This document shows, piece by piece, positions 1 through 10,819 of a stretch of 64,000 nt of DNA. Position numbers and translations under genes: made by a program. Source of the DNA: Paulinella micropora (Eukaryota; Cercozoa; Imbricatea; Euglyphida); contig BJOX01000139.1 of assembly GCA_009731375.1 (NCBI GenBank), positions 813,585-877,584 on the forward strand. Reading direction: 5' to 3'. Below the pieces are notes generated by a model. The model ran no database searches. It was not told the origin of the DNA and was given only the letters and a program-made list of their open reading frames with translations. Every line of letters starts with the position of its first letter. Position 1 is the first letter of the stretch.

Positions 1-1
1 C

Positions 2-559
2 CCATACTGGTCATCATCGTCGAGCTCATCGAGCTCCTCGAACCCGTATTGGGGCCAGGGGCCGCGACATTCTCCAAACCCATACGTATCTACATCTTCT
101 CCAGCGGGGGGTAGCCCTAACCCATATGCCCAACAACCAACTTCGGGATTTCATTCTCCACCACCGGTGGGCTTGACATCGCCACCTCATACTTACCAAG
201 CACCACAATTTACTATGCCCATCTACTCACCACCGCCCTTACCACCCTCCATGTTACCTCCCGCACCACCGACGGTTAGCCAGACACAAGGGGCCCCGCC
301 TTCACGTCAGCCGGCGACGAAGAAAAAGAAAAGCCCAGTCAAGGGGACAAGGCATTTTTCTACGTTGAGGGAACCCGTATACGTAGGCTCCGACTATGAC
401 GACCAATGCAACGACAGGATGGCGGGCAGCGACCTCGACAGCGACTCAGGCTCGAACCCGGAGCGGCGATTTGTGGGGCGTGCCGCGCACATGTGGTTCT
501 ATGACCCGGGCGGCGGACTCAAGCGTCGGCAAGTGGGCGACGGGGAACCAGGGCGTTGA
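2..559 (+). CDS. Partial Pro/Ser-rich host ORF, 3' end interrupted by a copia LTR
   Basis: This frame is open from the first bases of the window to a TGA at 557-559, about 185 codons. It begins with a serine run, then NPY-containing and PPP-rich stretches, a KKKKSP basic patch, and an acidic DLDSDSGS segment. The region is GC-richer than the viral element further along. I recognise no domain; low-complexity composition leaves room for a retroelement gag tail instead of a host protein. The last codons lie inside the LTR that starts at 554. Reading the pre-insertion sequence across the target duplication (CAGGG) into 9450 gives one Ser codon and a TAA, so the insertion removed only the natural last codon and stop. 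The N-terminus is outside the window. Confidence 0.45.
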   Translation, partial: PYWSSSSSSSSSSNPYWGQGPRHSPNPYVSTSSPAGGSPNPYAQQPTSGFHSPPPVGLTSPPHTYQAPQFTMPIYSPPPLPPSMLPPAPPTVSQTQGAPPSRQPATKKKKSPVKGTRHFSTLREPVYVGSDYDDQCNDRMAGSDLDSDSGSNPERRFVGRAAHMWFYDPGGGLKRRQVGDGEPGR

Positions 560-887
560 TTAGGTAAATACCCAGTCACTCACGACCTAATACCTTAGAC
601 GCCGGTTTGCTGAGAGACTCCGTTAGAAGCCACGATACCAATCGACGCTTTTAATCTGCACGTAGATAGCAGAACTGACAAACTCAAAGGTAATAATGAA
701 ACTGAAATAAAGTCCGCACGACTGTAATTATTACTCAATGGTCAGTGTCCAATCCTGAATGCCAATATGGACCGTTACGTCCGTTACAATTATTGACTAG
801 AACTATACGGTCATTCTACTATACGAATAAATTACTTACCAGTCACAAAGCAATTACTAAAAGTAAAACGCAGTTATCCTACCAACG
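554..887 (-). repeat. 3' LTR of the copia element
   Basis: This 334-bp copy starts CGTTGATTAGG and ends CCTACCAACG, so the termini are the short inverted repeat CGTTG/CAACG. It matches 9106-9444 with a few substitutions and small indels. The outer flank is the CAGGG target duplication; the inner flank is a polypurine tract on the minus strand. Termini are not the usual TG...CA, unless the true ends lie one or two bases inside. Confidence 0.93.
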
Positions 888-897
888 CTCCCCCTTA
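888..897 (-). promoter_or_regulatory. Polypurine tract for plus-strand priming
   Basis: The minus strand reads TAAGGGGGAG directly before the 3' LTR. A purine run in this position is where retrotransposon plus-strand DNA synthesis begins. Its placement independently confirms the element's polarity. Confidence 0.75.
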
Positions 898-1463
898 ATT
901 CTATGTCGATATTGTAAATTACCAATCAATACGTCTACGATTGATAAGTATTACAAATGCGATAATGGCCTCCATTCCAATTAGTAAGGAAATGGTGTTT
1001 TGTCACAAAACTCGTAAATCACCAACACTGTCAGTCCGCCCTTGCCGCCTCGTTGCCAAGTTGACATCTCGATCAAGTCGATTAAGGCTTCCTCATAGGT
1101 CCTCCAAGTTTGTTAAACTCGTACGTAGCTAAATTACATTACTGACTCGATGGGTCATATATAATTAGTAAATAGTGCCATTCCGTCATAATAAAACTAC
1201 TCGATGTACAGTCGGCTCCGATCGCCCGAGTCTTTTCCCGCTCTCGTTGCAATGCGACCGATGGTGGTTCAATCGATCCACGCGCTTCACATTCACACTC
1301 GACTTTTACTTCGACGGGAACAACGCCAAAAGATGCCGCTCAACTACCTGCGCAAAACACTTCCTGCACACTTCAAAGAGAGAAAACTCACAAAAGAACA
1401 ACTTGAGTTGGCTTTGCGTAAATTTGCGTATTTTGCGTGAGTTTGCAGACTTGAGATGCAAAA
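888..1463 (-). other. Copia 3' untranslated region, no gene seen
   Basis: About 570 bp lie between the RNase H stop and the 3' LTR. Short open frames occur on the plus strand but have no recognisable motif and no coding-like composition. I treat the stretch as the element's 3' untranslated region. Confidence 0.5.
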
Positions 1464-1928
1464 TTATGGATCAAGTGTTACCATAAATTTACTAACGAGA
1501 TATTCGAATTGATCTTTAGGAACATGTTTGGTTAGTATGTCTGCAATTTGTTTCTTAGTTCCTACCTTTACAAACTTAATCTTATTGTCTCTCTGTGCAT
1601 GATGAATGAAATGCAGTTCTAAGGGTAAGTGTTTAGTACGTGGTCCTGACCTTTTTCTCTCTGCTGCTAAGATAGTCTGTGCATTATCTTCATAAAGCTC
1701 TATCGGCCCTTTCTGTGCTATACCTAACTCTTCCTTGATATGTCTGATAGCCAATCCTTCGCGTATGCACTCTGCTGCTACGAAAATTTCCGCGCCATTA
1801 GAACTTAGTGCAATTCTAGTCTGTCGTTTCGATAACCAAGCTACCGGGTCTCCACCCCAAAGCACTACATAACCTGTACGTGACTTTCCGGTTTTCTTAC
1901 AGACCTTATGCGCAGCATCTGGCCACAA
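1464..1928 (-). pseudogene. Copia RNase H domain
   Basis: The translation starts in the typical copia RNase H context WPDAAHK. It continues with AWLSKRQ, the motif LSSNGAEIFVAAE (catalytic Glu region), ELYEDNAQTI (catalytic Asp), SGPRTKHLPLELHFI and the C-terminal VGTKKQIADILTKHVP. RNase H degrades the RNA strand after reverse transcription. The domain is intact over about 150 residues, but it is separated from the reverse transcriptase by an insertion of roughly 400 bp (about 1935-2370), so the polyprotein cannot be made as one chain. Confidence 0.9.
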
Positions 1929-1934
1929 AGTAAT

Positions 1935-2370
1935 CTTGGGGTACGTCCTTTTACTGAATTTACTATGATGATTATATCATGATATGCCGGCCCACCCGGT
2001 ACATAATGGCATTATTACCGTATGTTCCGGTCTGGACGGTCGGTTAACTTCCGCTTGACGGAGGCTCATACTACGCGCAGAACCAACAAAGAGCGCAGAC
2101 TGAGTAATATGACTGGCCGGACTCATGATATAAGTAATGGCCCTAACGACACCGTTACTCTGATTAATATACATGTAAGTCTTGACTAGCCTCCTGTGAG
2201 GAAATCGCCAACCGGCCCATTCAAATAACTTGAAATACACACACTGCTGTCATTTGATCTCAAAATACTTCTGAGAACAGGGTAGGTATTTACCAAACGA
2301 AGACGCTGGGATGGTCAATTCAAGTCCAGTTTATTTAGTACAATACTACGTGACACTCTCTTGACAGACT
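1935..2370. mobile_element. Insertion of unknown origin between RT and RNase H
   Basis: Copia RT normally runs straight into RNase H. Here RT similarity stops near 2370 (HEPKSSGTSS) and RNase H resumes near 1940. The intervening ~430 bp has no similarity to either domain. It begins near 1985 with GCCGGCCCACCCGGTA; a related GCCC-rich motif (CCGGCCCACCCCAAGG) occurs at 9727 and again at 11191. A small non-autonomous transposon is one explanation. I could not define clean ends. Confidence 0.4.
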
Positions 2371-3579
2371 ACTTGTCCCTGATGATTTAGGCTCGTGAAA
2401 TGCAATACCGCGATACGAGCTTTTCAGATATCTGAAGATTCTACCTAGTAAAGCATAGGCAAGTCCTGGATTTACTGTTTGCATTACGCTAGCTGCATTC
2501 AGTGCTTGATCTGCATCTGGTCGTGTCATCTTAGTTAGAAACAAAAGTTTACCTACCAAACTAGGAATTGAATGTTTTCTAAGTGCACTTGTCTCTGCCA
2601 TGGGTTCGGGCTCATGTTCTGCACTAGGGGTACTAACCGGTCTGACATCGGCATATCCTACATCCTTTAAAATCTGTTTCTGATACTTATTCTGGTGCAA
2701 TAAAATGCGTCCTTCTTCCTGAACTATCTCTATCACTTTAAACTCCTTAGCCACTCCCAAACGCTTAAGAGGATAAAACTTTTCTAGTTTACTAGCGAAA
2801 CGGTCATACGCTTGTTCGTTAGGAGCTGAGAAAATAAGATCATCTACATGAAAATACCAATGATAGCATCTCTTATCGGCTTATCCTTTTCAACGAACAT
2901 ACATAAATCAGAGTCTAGTAACCTGAATCCTAATTCCTCTCACTTAGGGGCTAAAATCTCATACCATCTCCTACCAGCTTGCGGCGCCATACAGAGCTCC
3001 ATCTACTCTCCATATCATGCCTTCATGCTCTTCACTGTCTATCCCATCGGGTGCATAAGCATAAACAGGATCATGCATTCGTGCATTTAGATAAGCATTT
3101 TTGAAGTCTATGCCGTATAGCTTATGTCCATGCCATGCTGCAAGCTTAGACAAAAAGATTAATGAGCAATGCGCGGCGCAGGGTACGAACAATTGATCTG
3201 GGTTATAGCTAACTCCTGGCTCTAGCATATCTCCCCGTAAAGCTAAGCTTGACTTAATGAACTTACGGCCGTTTTCGTCTAGTTTGACTTTATGTACCCA
3301 CGTTAGTCTGACTACTTTTATTCCTTTTTCTTTCGCTTCCTTAGGGCTTACCCACGTGTAAGTGTTAAAAGACTTTAGAGCTTCGATCTCTTTATCCATT
3401 CCGGCTTTCAACTCTTTCGCAGTTAAACCCTCATCAACGATACTTTCTGCGGACATCTCGGGATGCTCTAGTTCTCCGACGGGTCTTATCCTATCTATCC
3501 GATACTTTCTAATTTCGCTATCTAACATCCTTTCTACTTGACCGTCGTCAAAGACTACGAAGTGACTGGGCTTAGGCAT
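2335..3579 (-). pseudogene. Copia reverse transcriptase, frameshifted
   Basis: Two frames cover a RVT_2 type reverse transcriptase. 3579-2971 has the N-terminal half: KEIEALKSFNTY, VVRLTWVHKVKLDENG, and YGIDFKNAYLNA with the first catalytic Asp. Near 2830-2860 the minus strand encodes FHVDDLIFSAP, the catalytic box with His in place of the usual Tyr of YVDD. 2760-2335 has the connection region (NKYQKQIL, GKLLFLTKMTRPDADQALNA). The halves are in different frames around 2835-2975. The enzyme copies the element RNA into DNA in virus-like particles; this copy is broken. Confidence 0.9.
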
Positions 3580-3690
3580 CTTACGGACTTTAAGTCTCTC
3601 CCTTCTCGCATGGTTCTAAGACTTTTCCTTCTCGTTTTACCGATTGCCAATTGTCTTCATATTCTTCCTTTGCCCATTCTTCTCCGAAAG

Positions 3691-5090
3691 CTACTCCCGG
3701 CACACTAACTCTCTCTCTCCTCTCAATGTAGCTGCTTTTACTGCTGCCTTCTTTTCTGGAGGTGGTTGTGTAACTGGCCATGGTGTCCTAACCTTTGCTT
3801 CTCGTTTCCCTCTCACTATGTTAGCTGATGTGATCTTGTCACCTTGCTCCCAAGTGAGGCCCTTAGTGGGCGCGTCTCCCTCTACGTACCTCTGAGTCCT
3901 ACTAGGGTCGTCTGCTTCGGGGCTTTGCGCCTCTAACGATGTGACGGGTGTTAGCCCATCATCCTTGTTGTCAGCTAGTTCTACCTTCGACTCTGATGGG
4001 AGACCGGAATCTGGACGGTGAATGTCTTTTTCTTCCTGTAGCTCCTCATGCTTGTCTAACTCCCCCTCATCTTTAAGTTCGGGTTCGTCTAACGGCTGTT
4101 CTAGCTGTACGGTCTCCCCCTCAGATTCCTCGTCGTCCCATCTAACTTCGCTGGGTGGGCGAGCATCCTTACCAACTACATTGGGGTCAAAGCGTACATT
4201 ATGCACATTTGTGATGACCTTACGACCATCCCAAACTCGGTATAGTTCCTTAAATACATCGTATTCAAGTAACATCACGCGTTTTCCCCTATAGTTGCCT
4301 TTGCCTACCTGCTTTCCTATGTACATTACACCTAAACATCCTATAGGCTTAAGTTGTCGGATAGCTGGCTTGTAGCCTAGACTTTGCTCAAAAGGTGAGG
4401 TTCCTTTCCTGGGTCCTGTCGTGGCTGGTAGAATCTTGTGCAAGGTTGTGGCTGTGTGTTCCATTTCCGCCCAAAACTGGGGTGATAAGTTAGCCTCATA
4501 TCGCATGGCCCGGGCTGGTCCGGCTGTGATGTTGTTGACCTTCTCAGCTATGGGATTGCCATCTTTATCACCTGGAGCACTAGCCTGGCAAATGAATTGT
4601 AGGGGTTTCCATCACTCTATAATTTCAGTTGGGATCGAACTCATTATCGCAAGTGATCTGTGTGACTTTCTTCCCTGTCTGCCTCTCAAACCACGCTACC
4701 GCTTGCTTCAAACACTTTACAAATTCGTTCTTGTAACGTAAATAAAATCTTTGATGTACCCCGAGTAATCGTCTGTAACGCAAAATTTTAGTACTTACCG
4801 TGAATTGACATGACCGCCCAATGTCCGGAAGTATCTACATGTAAAATCTCACAAGGGTAACTCGCTCTGCTAATTCTATTAACCTTAAATCGGGGTAACA
4901 CTTTAGCTTTCCCCATCATACAGGCTTCGCAAAATCTAACTCTATCCTCGCTTCCTGTCACTTTTCTACCCATTGCCTTGCCTAATGCATAGGTCTTTGG
5001 TAATGCTTTAATATGACCACTACACTGATGTATGACATAGATGTCAATCGGTTTACCCTTCTTACCTTTCTCAGGATACATAGCATACAA
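3691..5090 (-). pseudogene. Copia integrase (GAG-pre-integrase, rve core, C-terminal region), frameshifted
   Basis: 5090-4788 holds the zinc-binding GAG-pre-integrase part (IHQCSGHI, then FCEACMMGKAKVLPR) and the first catalytic Asp in LHVDTSGHW. The second Asp is in TCDNEFDP near 4630 and the catalytic Glu in IAEKVNN near 4540, each in a different frame from the N-terminal part. 4506-3691 carries the end of the core (FWAEMEHTATTLHKILPATT, PFEQSLGYKP) followed by the GKNR-like barrel and an acidic linker. The enzyme inserts the cDNA. All three acidic residues can be seen but not in one reading frame. Confidence 0.88.
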
Positions 5091-5219
5091 AACGCTGCCT
5101 CTAGTTTCCTCGTTCTCACTTACTCTCGCTTGCTTGCTCTCACTCTCTCTTTGGGGATTCCCGCCCCGTCTACCCCGTCTTCTTCTTCCTCTCTTTTACT
5201 TTGGGGTTGTAACGTTCGT

Positions 5220-6594
5220 TTATGTTGAGGGGTTTATCCTTTTCATGGTCCCAGCGATAGAGCATGCCAGGCGTAAGTGACTCCCCCTCACGATCACGTC
5301 ACTCTCTTTAATCCTTATGGGGTGTTTTAGGATTAGTAGTTGCCCATTCTGGTGAATGATAGATCTGTGGTGATTGTGGTCCATGTTTCCAGTGGACATG
5401 ATGTTGACCGGCACCCTAGTGTCTAACAACAATGTTATCTTTCCTTACCAAAACTGGCTTTCCCGATCCATCGATTCTCGTCAATCGTGCTTCCCCCATG
5501 TCTCGCACTACACTCTCTCCGTTTCCGGTGACTAAGCTAACGGGTTCGATCCCTCGGACGTTGTGCAAGATGTGTGGTGTACAGGCTATGTCCCTTGACG
5601 ATCCACTGTCTTGAACTATCATCCTTTCCTTGCGTCCTACCGTCTTGCTATCGTCTACCATGAGATTGTGATCTTGCTCCTCTTCCTCCTCATTCTCTTT
5701 CTTCTGGAGCCTGTCCTTCCTTTCTCTCTCGAATCTCTCCTCATACATCCAGTCAAGCTCTTCTCGCGCTTCGCAGTACGATCTGTAGCTTATGGCTATT
5801 CCTGCCCTCATCTCTTCAGAGGTTCTAGAGTGTTCTAGGTTTTCCGGATCGAACTCATCATCCTTCTCTATGTCTGAGTGTCCGTCTATCTCCCGTCTCT
5901 TTCTATCAAACTCTTTCTTCCTCTGTGCTGCCTGTTCCGGGCTGAAGAACTTGTGTGCATCTCCCGAGTGTAACTTACGCAAATATGCGTTCAGTGTAAC
6001 CCCTCTCGCTTCTACTTCATACCATGTCTTCATCAGGTGGGGCATCGATCGCACGATAAAAAGGGCAAATTGATTGTCGTGATTCTTAGCTAAGTCGAGT
6101 ATCCCATAGTCTATTGTTGCTAACAGTTCTGAGTAAAACTCGTTCTCTTTGCCGTCCGGGTCATAACACAAACCCTCTTTCACTACTATCGGCTCTGCTC
6201 CCTTCGTCAGCGCATATAGCAACCTAGCTATTTCAGTCTTCTCAGGTCTTGGATGTCCTTCGCTATGTCTGTACTCACACTCCCACTTAGCTCTTTCCCT
6301 AGCTTTCGTACTTTGAGTATTCTTAGCTGCTCTTTTCTCTATGACTGTCTCTCTTGTGGTTGGTGGTGTGCCTGCTGCATGCTTTAGAAATACTTCGTTT
6401 ACAGCCCAAAACACATCTGTCAACAGTCCATCTGCCTCAGCTACTCTCTCTCCTTCCTTCTTCGTCATCTTCACGACATCTCCCGTTTCATCGTCCAAAA
6501 TACACAGGTTGTGCAGCTGTTCACTTAACTTCTTAAAGTCTTCAAAGCTTATCACCTTTCCGTGTCCTATGTCTCTTTTACTGCTCTTCCCCAC
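5220..6594 (-). pseudogene. Copia protease with a long upstream spacer domain
   Basis: The 392-residue frame 6594-5416 ends in an aspartic protease: VQDSGSSRDIACT contains the DSG active site, followed by PVSLVTGNGESV. The frame then shifts and continues to about 5220 with HLRLACS-type strands. The first ~300 residues are charged and match nothing I know. They separate the protease from the zinc knuckle by more than 2 kb, much longer than in typical copia elements. Retropepsin cleaves the gag-pol polyprotein. Confidence 0.8.
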
Positions 6595-6910
6595 CGGTGT
6601 TTCGTGTGTGTGTGTGTGTCACTTGCCTGCGCTACCTGTGACTCTACACTGTCTCCTACTCTATCCAAAAGAGACGGACCTTGTGGTAATAGCGATGGGG
6701 GCCAAGACTTCCCTTCTCTCGTCCCTCCTATACGCTCCACAGTCTCAATGAAAGCAGTCTCCCCTTCAGCTCTGATCCCGCCGGTCCGTGCCTCTTTTCC
6801 TGGCATTACAGCGTCATTCCGTGAATCTGTACTAACTCCTGTCTTACCGGGTTTTTCGACACTTTCCTTGTCTTTTTCTCCGATATTTGCGGAACTTAGC
6901 GAGTTCTTCT

Positions 6911-8174
6911 TCACGGGTTTGCCGTTTCTTTTTGCGAGGTTTGCTGTGCACTCGCCCCCTTTCCTTCCCTCTCTCTCAGTTTGCCTATCATCTCACTCTC
7001 TGAAGGATAATCACGGGAAGGGCGTGGGCGACGTGAAGGGTCTTGTGCTAGGAATAGCTGGAAATAATGGGTCTTGACGGGCATGATACCCGCACAAATC
7101 TGCATACACTAACCTGTTTGCTGCCTCGCCTGCCTTGCCCCAACTTCCCCCCTGTCCAAACTTAACTCCACACTGTTCTCTTTTCCAGTTCAGCCCAGTA
7201 CAACGAGTGGTTAGTGGGCCTGTTGTGTTGCTCTTAGGAGTGGATGTAGTGGGTTGTGGTGTTTCGTTCTTCGCGATCGTCTTTCTAGAGTTCTGAGGGG
7301 GTGTGGGTGTCGGTTTCTCGTTTGCTTTCCGTTTCTCTTTCTCTTTCGTTTGCGAGGGTTTTGGTTGCAATGGTGAGGGTTGCACACGTTCTGTGTCTTG
7401 TGAGATTGTGAGGGCAGGAGTAGTTGTTGTAGAGGTGTTGGGGTGTTGAGCACTAGTGAGAGTGCGGTGTGGAGGGTTGTGGGGTCTGTCTCGGAGTGTG
7501 TTTCGAGCCAATGGAGCACTCGACAGTCCCCCCCCCCCCCCACGGGCTCTTGTGGGTTGTTCTAAGGGTTTGTTCTCACTTTGCTCCTTTGGAGGTTCAC
7601 TATCCTCCTCGCCCTCTTGCTCTGCTTCACGAGCAATAATGCTTTGCCCACTTTCTATGTTTCCCTCCATGGCTTCTTCGCTACCCTCCATTATGACTAG
7701 CCCATATTCTTCTTCTTCTGAGCTGTCTTCCCCCTCAGACTTGTCTCCTCCTTCCTCCTCACCCTCCTCTCCTACTTCTCCCCTCATAAGAGTAACTCCT
7801 TTGGCTCCTTTCTTTCGAAACTTGCCACTCTTGTCTCTTTGCTTCCCTTTTGAGGAGTCAGAGTGAGCTGACTTTGAACTGGTTCGTTTGGGGCTAGACT
7901 TTTGTTTGGGGCAGAAACGCTTAGTGTGTCCAGTCTGATAGCAGTTATAACATGTCGCTGTCAGCCACCACTCCTGCTCTGAACTATCACTCTCATTCTT
8001 GTTGCCCTTGCCCTTGCAGTTCTTAGTCCGTTTCTTGTATTTCTTTCTCTTTTCTCCTTTCTCTCCTCCCTCTCCCTCTCCTAGCAGTAGATTCGCTCCC
8101 TTACCCTCTCTCTTTCTCTCCCTCTCCTTCTTACGTTCCTTCCTCAGTCTCTTTTGCTTCGCATCCCACAGCAC
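6911..8174 (-). pseudogene. Copia gag C-terminal region with CCHC zinc knuckle
   Basis: The frame begins with a Lys/Arg-rich stretch, then a CX2CX4HX4C zinc knuckle, CYNCYQTGHTKRFC, around residues 76-89, the nucleic-acid-binding motif of retroelement gag. After it come long acidic runs (EEGEEEGG, SSEEEE) and Pro/Thr-rich sequence with little conservation. A run of ten or more C near 7530 sits beside a change of frame in the shadow ORFs and is a plausible indel site. The knuckle packages element RNA. Confidence 0.8.
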
Positions 8175-8308
8175 GTAAATTTCCTTTGCCGACTCTATTA
8201 TATCATCGTGATGGTCTGTTTGCTGCCGCTAGTTTGTAGTAATCATTGAAAAATGTTGCTTCATAAGATTCGTGTTCAGCTAGCTTCTCTAACAGTCCGT
8301 TCACTGCC

Positions 8309-9102
8309 TCATCTGCCCCAAAATCGCAAGGCTTCAAGCCAATGCTTCTGGAGTTGATGTTGGGTCAGATATTCTTCCATATCTTCTGTCGGTCTTGGTC
8401 TCTGATCTTTAAAGGCTTTCTCCTCTACATATCTCACCGCACCGCTTAGAGTACCGTATTTTTCTTTTACGATGCAGACTTTTTCAAACGGGCAATGTGC
8501 CTTTTTGCTGCGAAGGCATTGAACCACTTTGGTTTCCGAGAATGCAGTTGTAACGAGAAGTTGAAACATTCTGCAGCGATGCAGATATTGTTGCTTGTCT
8601 CTATACTTCTTCTTTCTCAGCATGTAGACGTCTTTGTTGCTTCTTGTCATTGCCCTTTTCTTCTTTCTTTTCGCTCTGTCTTCTCAAGCCTTCTTCTCTT
8701 CCTTCGATAAATCTTTCCAGTTGTCTGGTTTCTCTACCGCTAGCTTCGCTTCTTGTGGTGCTAGACTACCTCTCTGTCTCTGTTGTCGTGGTTGTTGTGT
8801 TTCATCTTCTTCGTCTGATCCCTCCGGTGTTTCCACCTCGTGTGGTTCTCTCGGCTCATCCATTTCTTCTGCTTTTCTCATCCTGCCTCTGTCGTAACCA
8901 TATTTGGTCTTGCTGCCTTATGGTCTTTAAAAGCATCATGAAACATGTCCCCGAGAGTTGCGCTAATACCATATGCGTATTCCTCTATCTGATAGTAGCA
9001 ACTTTGCAAATCTTTCTTGTTTCCGCTAAACACCGGAGTGTGAGACAGCAACTGTCTCATGCTAAGTGCATTGTGCCGAAATTCGCTATCCCAGCGGCTC
9101 AT
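8309..9102 (-). pseudogene. Copia gag N-terminal region, broken into three frames
   Basis: The start codon (complement of 9100-9102) lies four bases from the 5' LTR and opens MSRWDSEFRHNALSM. This frame stops at 8878, overlapped by a second frame that begins at 8881 and stops at 8684; a third block, 8650-8309, follows in the second frame after a stop. Composition (helical, basic then acidic) fits a copia capsid region, but identity rests on position before the zinc knuckle rather than on a diagnostic motif. Confidence 0.65.
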
Positions 9103-9106
9103 AACC
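9083..9106 (-). promoter_or_regulatory. Putative primer-binding site matching a tRNA-Met anticodon arm
   Basis: On the plus strand 9094-9106 reads CGGCTCATAACCG: a three-base stem, a seven-base loop with CAT at the anticodon position, and the matching stem. This is the shape of a methionine tRNA anticodon arm, so the minus-strand transcript would be complementary to it. Drosophila copia and Ty5 prime from an internally cleaved initiator tRNA-Met; this looks like the same strategy. The site overlaps the gag start codon. The assignment is inferred from the motif and its position directly beside the LTR. Confidence 0.6.
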
Positions 9107-9444
9107 GTTGATTAGGTAAATACCCGGTCACTCACGGACCTAATACCTTAGACGCCGGTTTGCCGAGAGACTCCGTTAGAAGCCACGATACCAATCGACA
9201 CTTTTAATCCGCACGTAGATAGCAGCAGAACTGACAAACTCAAAGGTAATAATGAAACTGAAATAAAGTCCGCACGACTGTAATTATTACTCAATGGTCA
9301 GTGTCCAATCCTGAATGCCAATATGGACCGTTACGTCCGTTACAATTATTGACTAGAACTATACGGTCATTCTACTATACGAATAAATTACTTACCAGTC
9401 ACAAAGCAATTACTAAAAGTAAAAACGTAGTTATCCTACCAACG
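9106..9444 (-). repeat. 5' LTR of the copia element
   Basis: This 339-bp repeat matches 554-887 and is followed by the second CAGGG target duplication. The gag start codon (complement of 9100-9102) lies only four bases inside it. Its outer 89 bp (9356-9444) are duplicated again at 10820-10908 as part of the larger duplicated block beyond the N gap. Confidence 0.93.
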
Positions 9445-10338
9445 CAGGGAGTTAAAGCTACAAGGAGGCAAGGGAGCGGGGGAGCGCGCGGAGGGCGGCG
9501 CTGCATCGGTGACTTTTACGCTCTATAAGCGAGCGTGACTTCAAGTTAGTTTTATAGAGTTAGTGCATACAGTTGTTGATAGTTTGAAGGCTCCTTTAAT
9601 TTCTGAATAGGGTTGCAAATATTTACCATCATATCTGCGAGGTTAGTAGTATAAGGTAGATGGGGCCGTTATTCCTGAATAGGGGGAGCAATGGACAATT
9701 TTATTAATAATAGTATTTATTCATACCGGCCCACCCCAAGGACAATTACCTATTTTACCTATATCACTCTATGTGTATCGGTGAATTCAAAGCTTTGGCG
9801 GTCTGAGTTTGTGGCACTTAGTGACGTGTTAGTATTATTCAAAATCTCTAAGTAAAAGTAAAGTACGAACCCTCTTGTCTAGTGCCTCTTCGTCAGTAAT
9901 CTTCTCTGGATTCGGTGTATCTGAGGATTTTTGCGATTTTACTGTTTCCTGTTCGCTGTTGATATCGCTGATTATTGAATTAAAGTTTTTTTTGCATAAC
10001 TTGATGTCGGTCTGTAGGTTTTGATAATTTCCTTCTTTTATACATTTATTACTATCTTTTCGATTTCCTTATATAGTTCATCCATCTTATTCTAATGCTC
10101 GTCTGAAGGTGAAGTGGATCTGTCATAAATTTAAGCTTATCAAGTTGAGCATCCACTTCTGCTGTCACTTTTTCCATCACTCCCTGTCTTACTTTGTTGG
10201 TACCAAACCCACCTCAACCAAGACCGAAACTCCCCAATTCCACCTGGCTCCCTTTCCTCTCTCAATTGCAAGGAGCCATGGTCACGCCTGGCTAAATTTA
10301 CTCAGAAAGTTACTCAATGATATTTTTAATCACAATTG
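9356..10338. repeat. 983-bp block, first copy (repeated at 10820-11802)
   Basis: Every base compared matches 10820-11802 with a constant offset of 1464. The block includes the outer end of the copia 5' LTR and its flank. The two copies abut the two sides of a 481-bp N gap, the usual signature of unmerged overlapping contigs or of two haplotypes placed in tandem. No gene is seen within it. Confidence 0.9.
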
Positions 10339-10819
10339 NNNNNNNNNNNNNNNNNNNNNNNNNNNNNNNNNNNNNNNNNNNNNNNNNNNNNNNNNNNNNN
10401 NNNNNNNNNNNNNNNNNNNNNNNNNNNNNNNNNNNNNNNNNNNNNNNNNNNNNNNNNNNNNNNNNNNNNNNNNNNNNNNNNNNNNNNNNNNNNNNNNNNN
10501 NNNNNNNNNNNNNNNNNNNNNNNNNNNNNNNNNNNNNNNNNNNNNNNNNNNNNNNNNNNNNNNNNNNNNNNNNNNNNNNNNNNNNNNNNNNNNNNNNNNN
10601 NNNNNNNNNNNNNNNNNNNNNNNNNNNNNNNNNNNNNNNNNNNNNNNNNNNNNNNNNNNNNNNNNNNNNNNNNNNNNNNNNNNNNNNNNNNNNNNNNNNN
10701 NNNNNNNNNNNNNNNNNNNNNNNNNNNNNNNNNNNNNNNNNNNNNNNNNNNNNNNNNNNNNNNNNNNNNNNNNNNNNNNNNNNNNNNNNNNNNNNNNNNN
10801 NNNNNNNNNNNNNNNNNNN
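10339..10819. other. Assembly gap (N run)
   Basis: The sequence is unknown here. Because both flanks are the same block, the gap size and the duplication should not be trusted. Confidence 0.98.

Larger units (their letters stand above)
549..9449 (-). mobile_element. Ty1/copia-type LTR retrotransposon, complete in structure but coding-defective
   Basis: Direct repeats at 554-887 and 9106-9444 are the LTRs. They are flanked by the same five bases, CAGGG, at 549-553 and 9445-9449, a perfect target-site duplication. Between them, on the minus strand, come gag with a zinc knuckle, an aspartic protease motif, integrase, reverse transcriptase and RNase H. That gag-PR-INT-RT-RH order defines Ty1/copia (Pseudoviridae). 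A purine tract next to the left LTR and a tRNA-like primer site next to the right LTR give the same polarity. The coding region falls in several frames with stops, so the copy is not autonomous as assembled. The LTRs are near-identical by eye with a few differences, suggesting a fairly young insertion. Confidence 0.93.

Noticed and set aside
1204-1486. Two overlapping plus-strand ORFs in the copia 3' region
   Set aside because: No motif, mutually exclusive frames, and position in the element's untranslated region.
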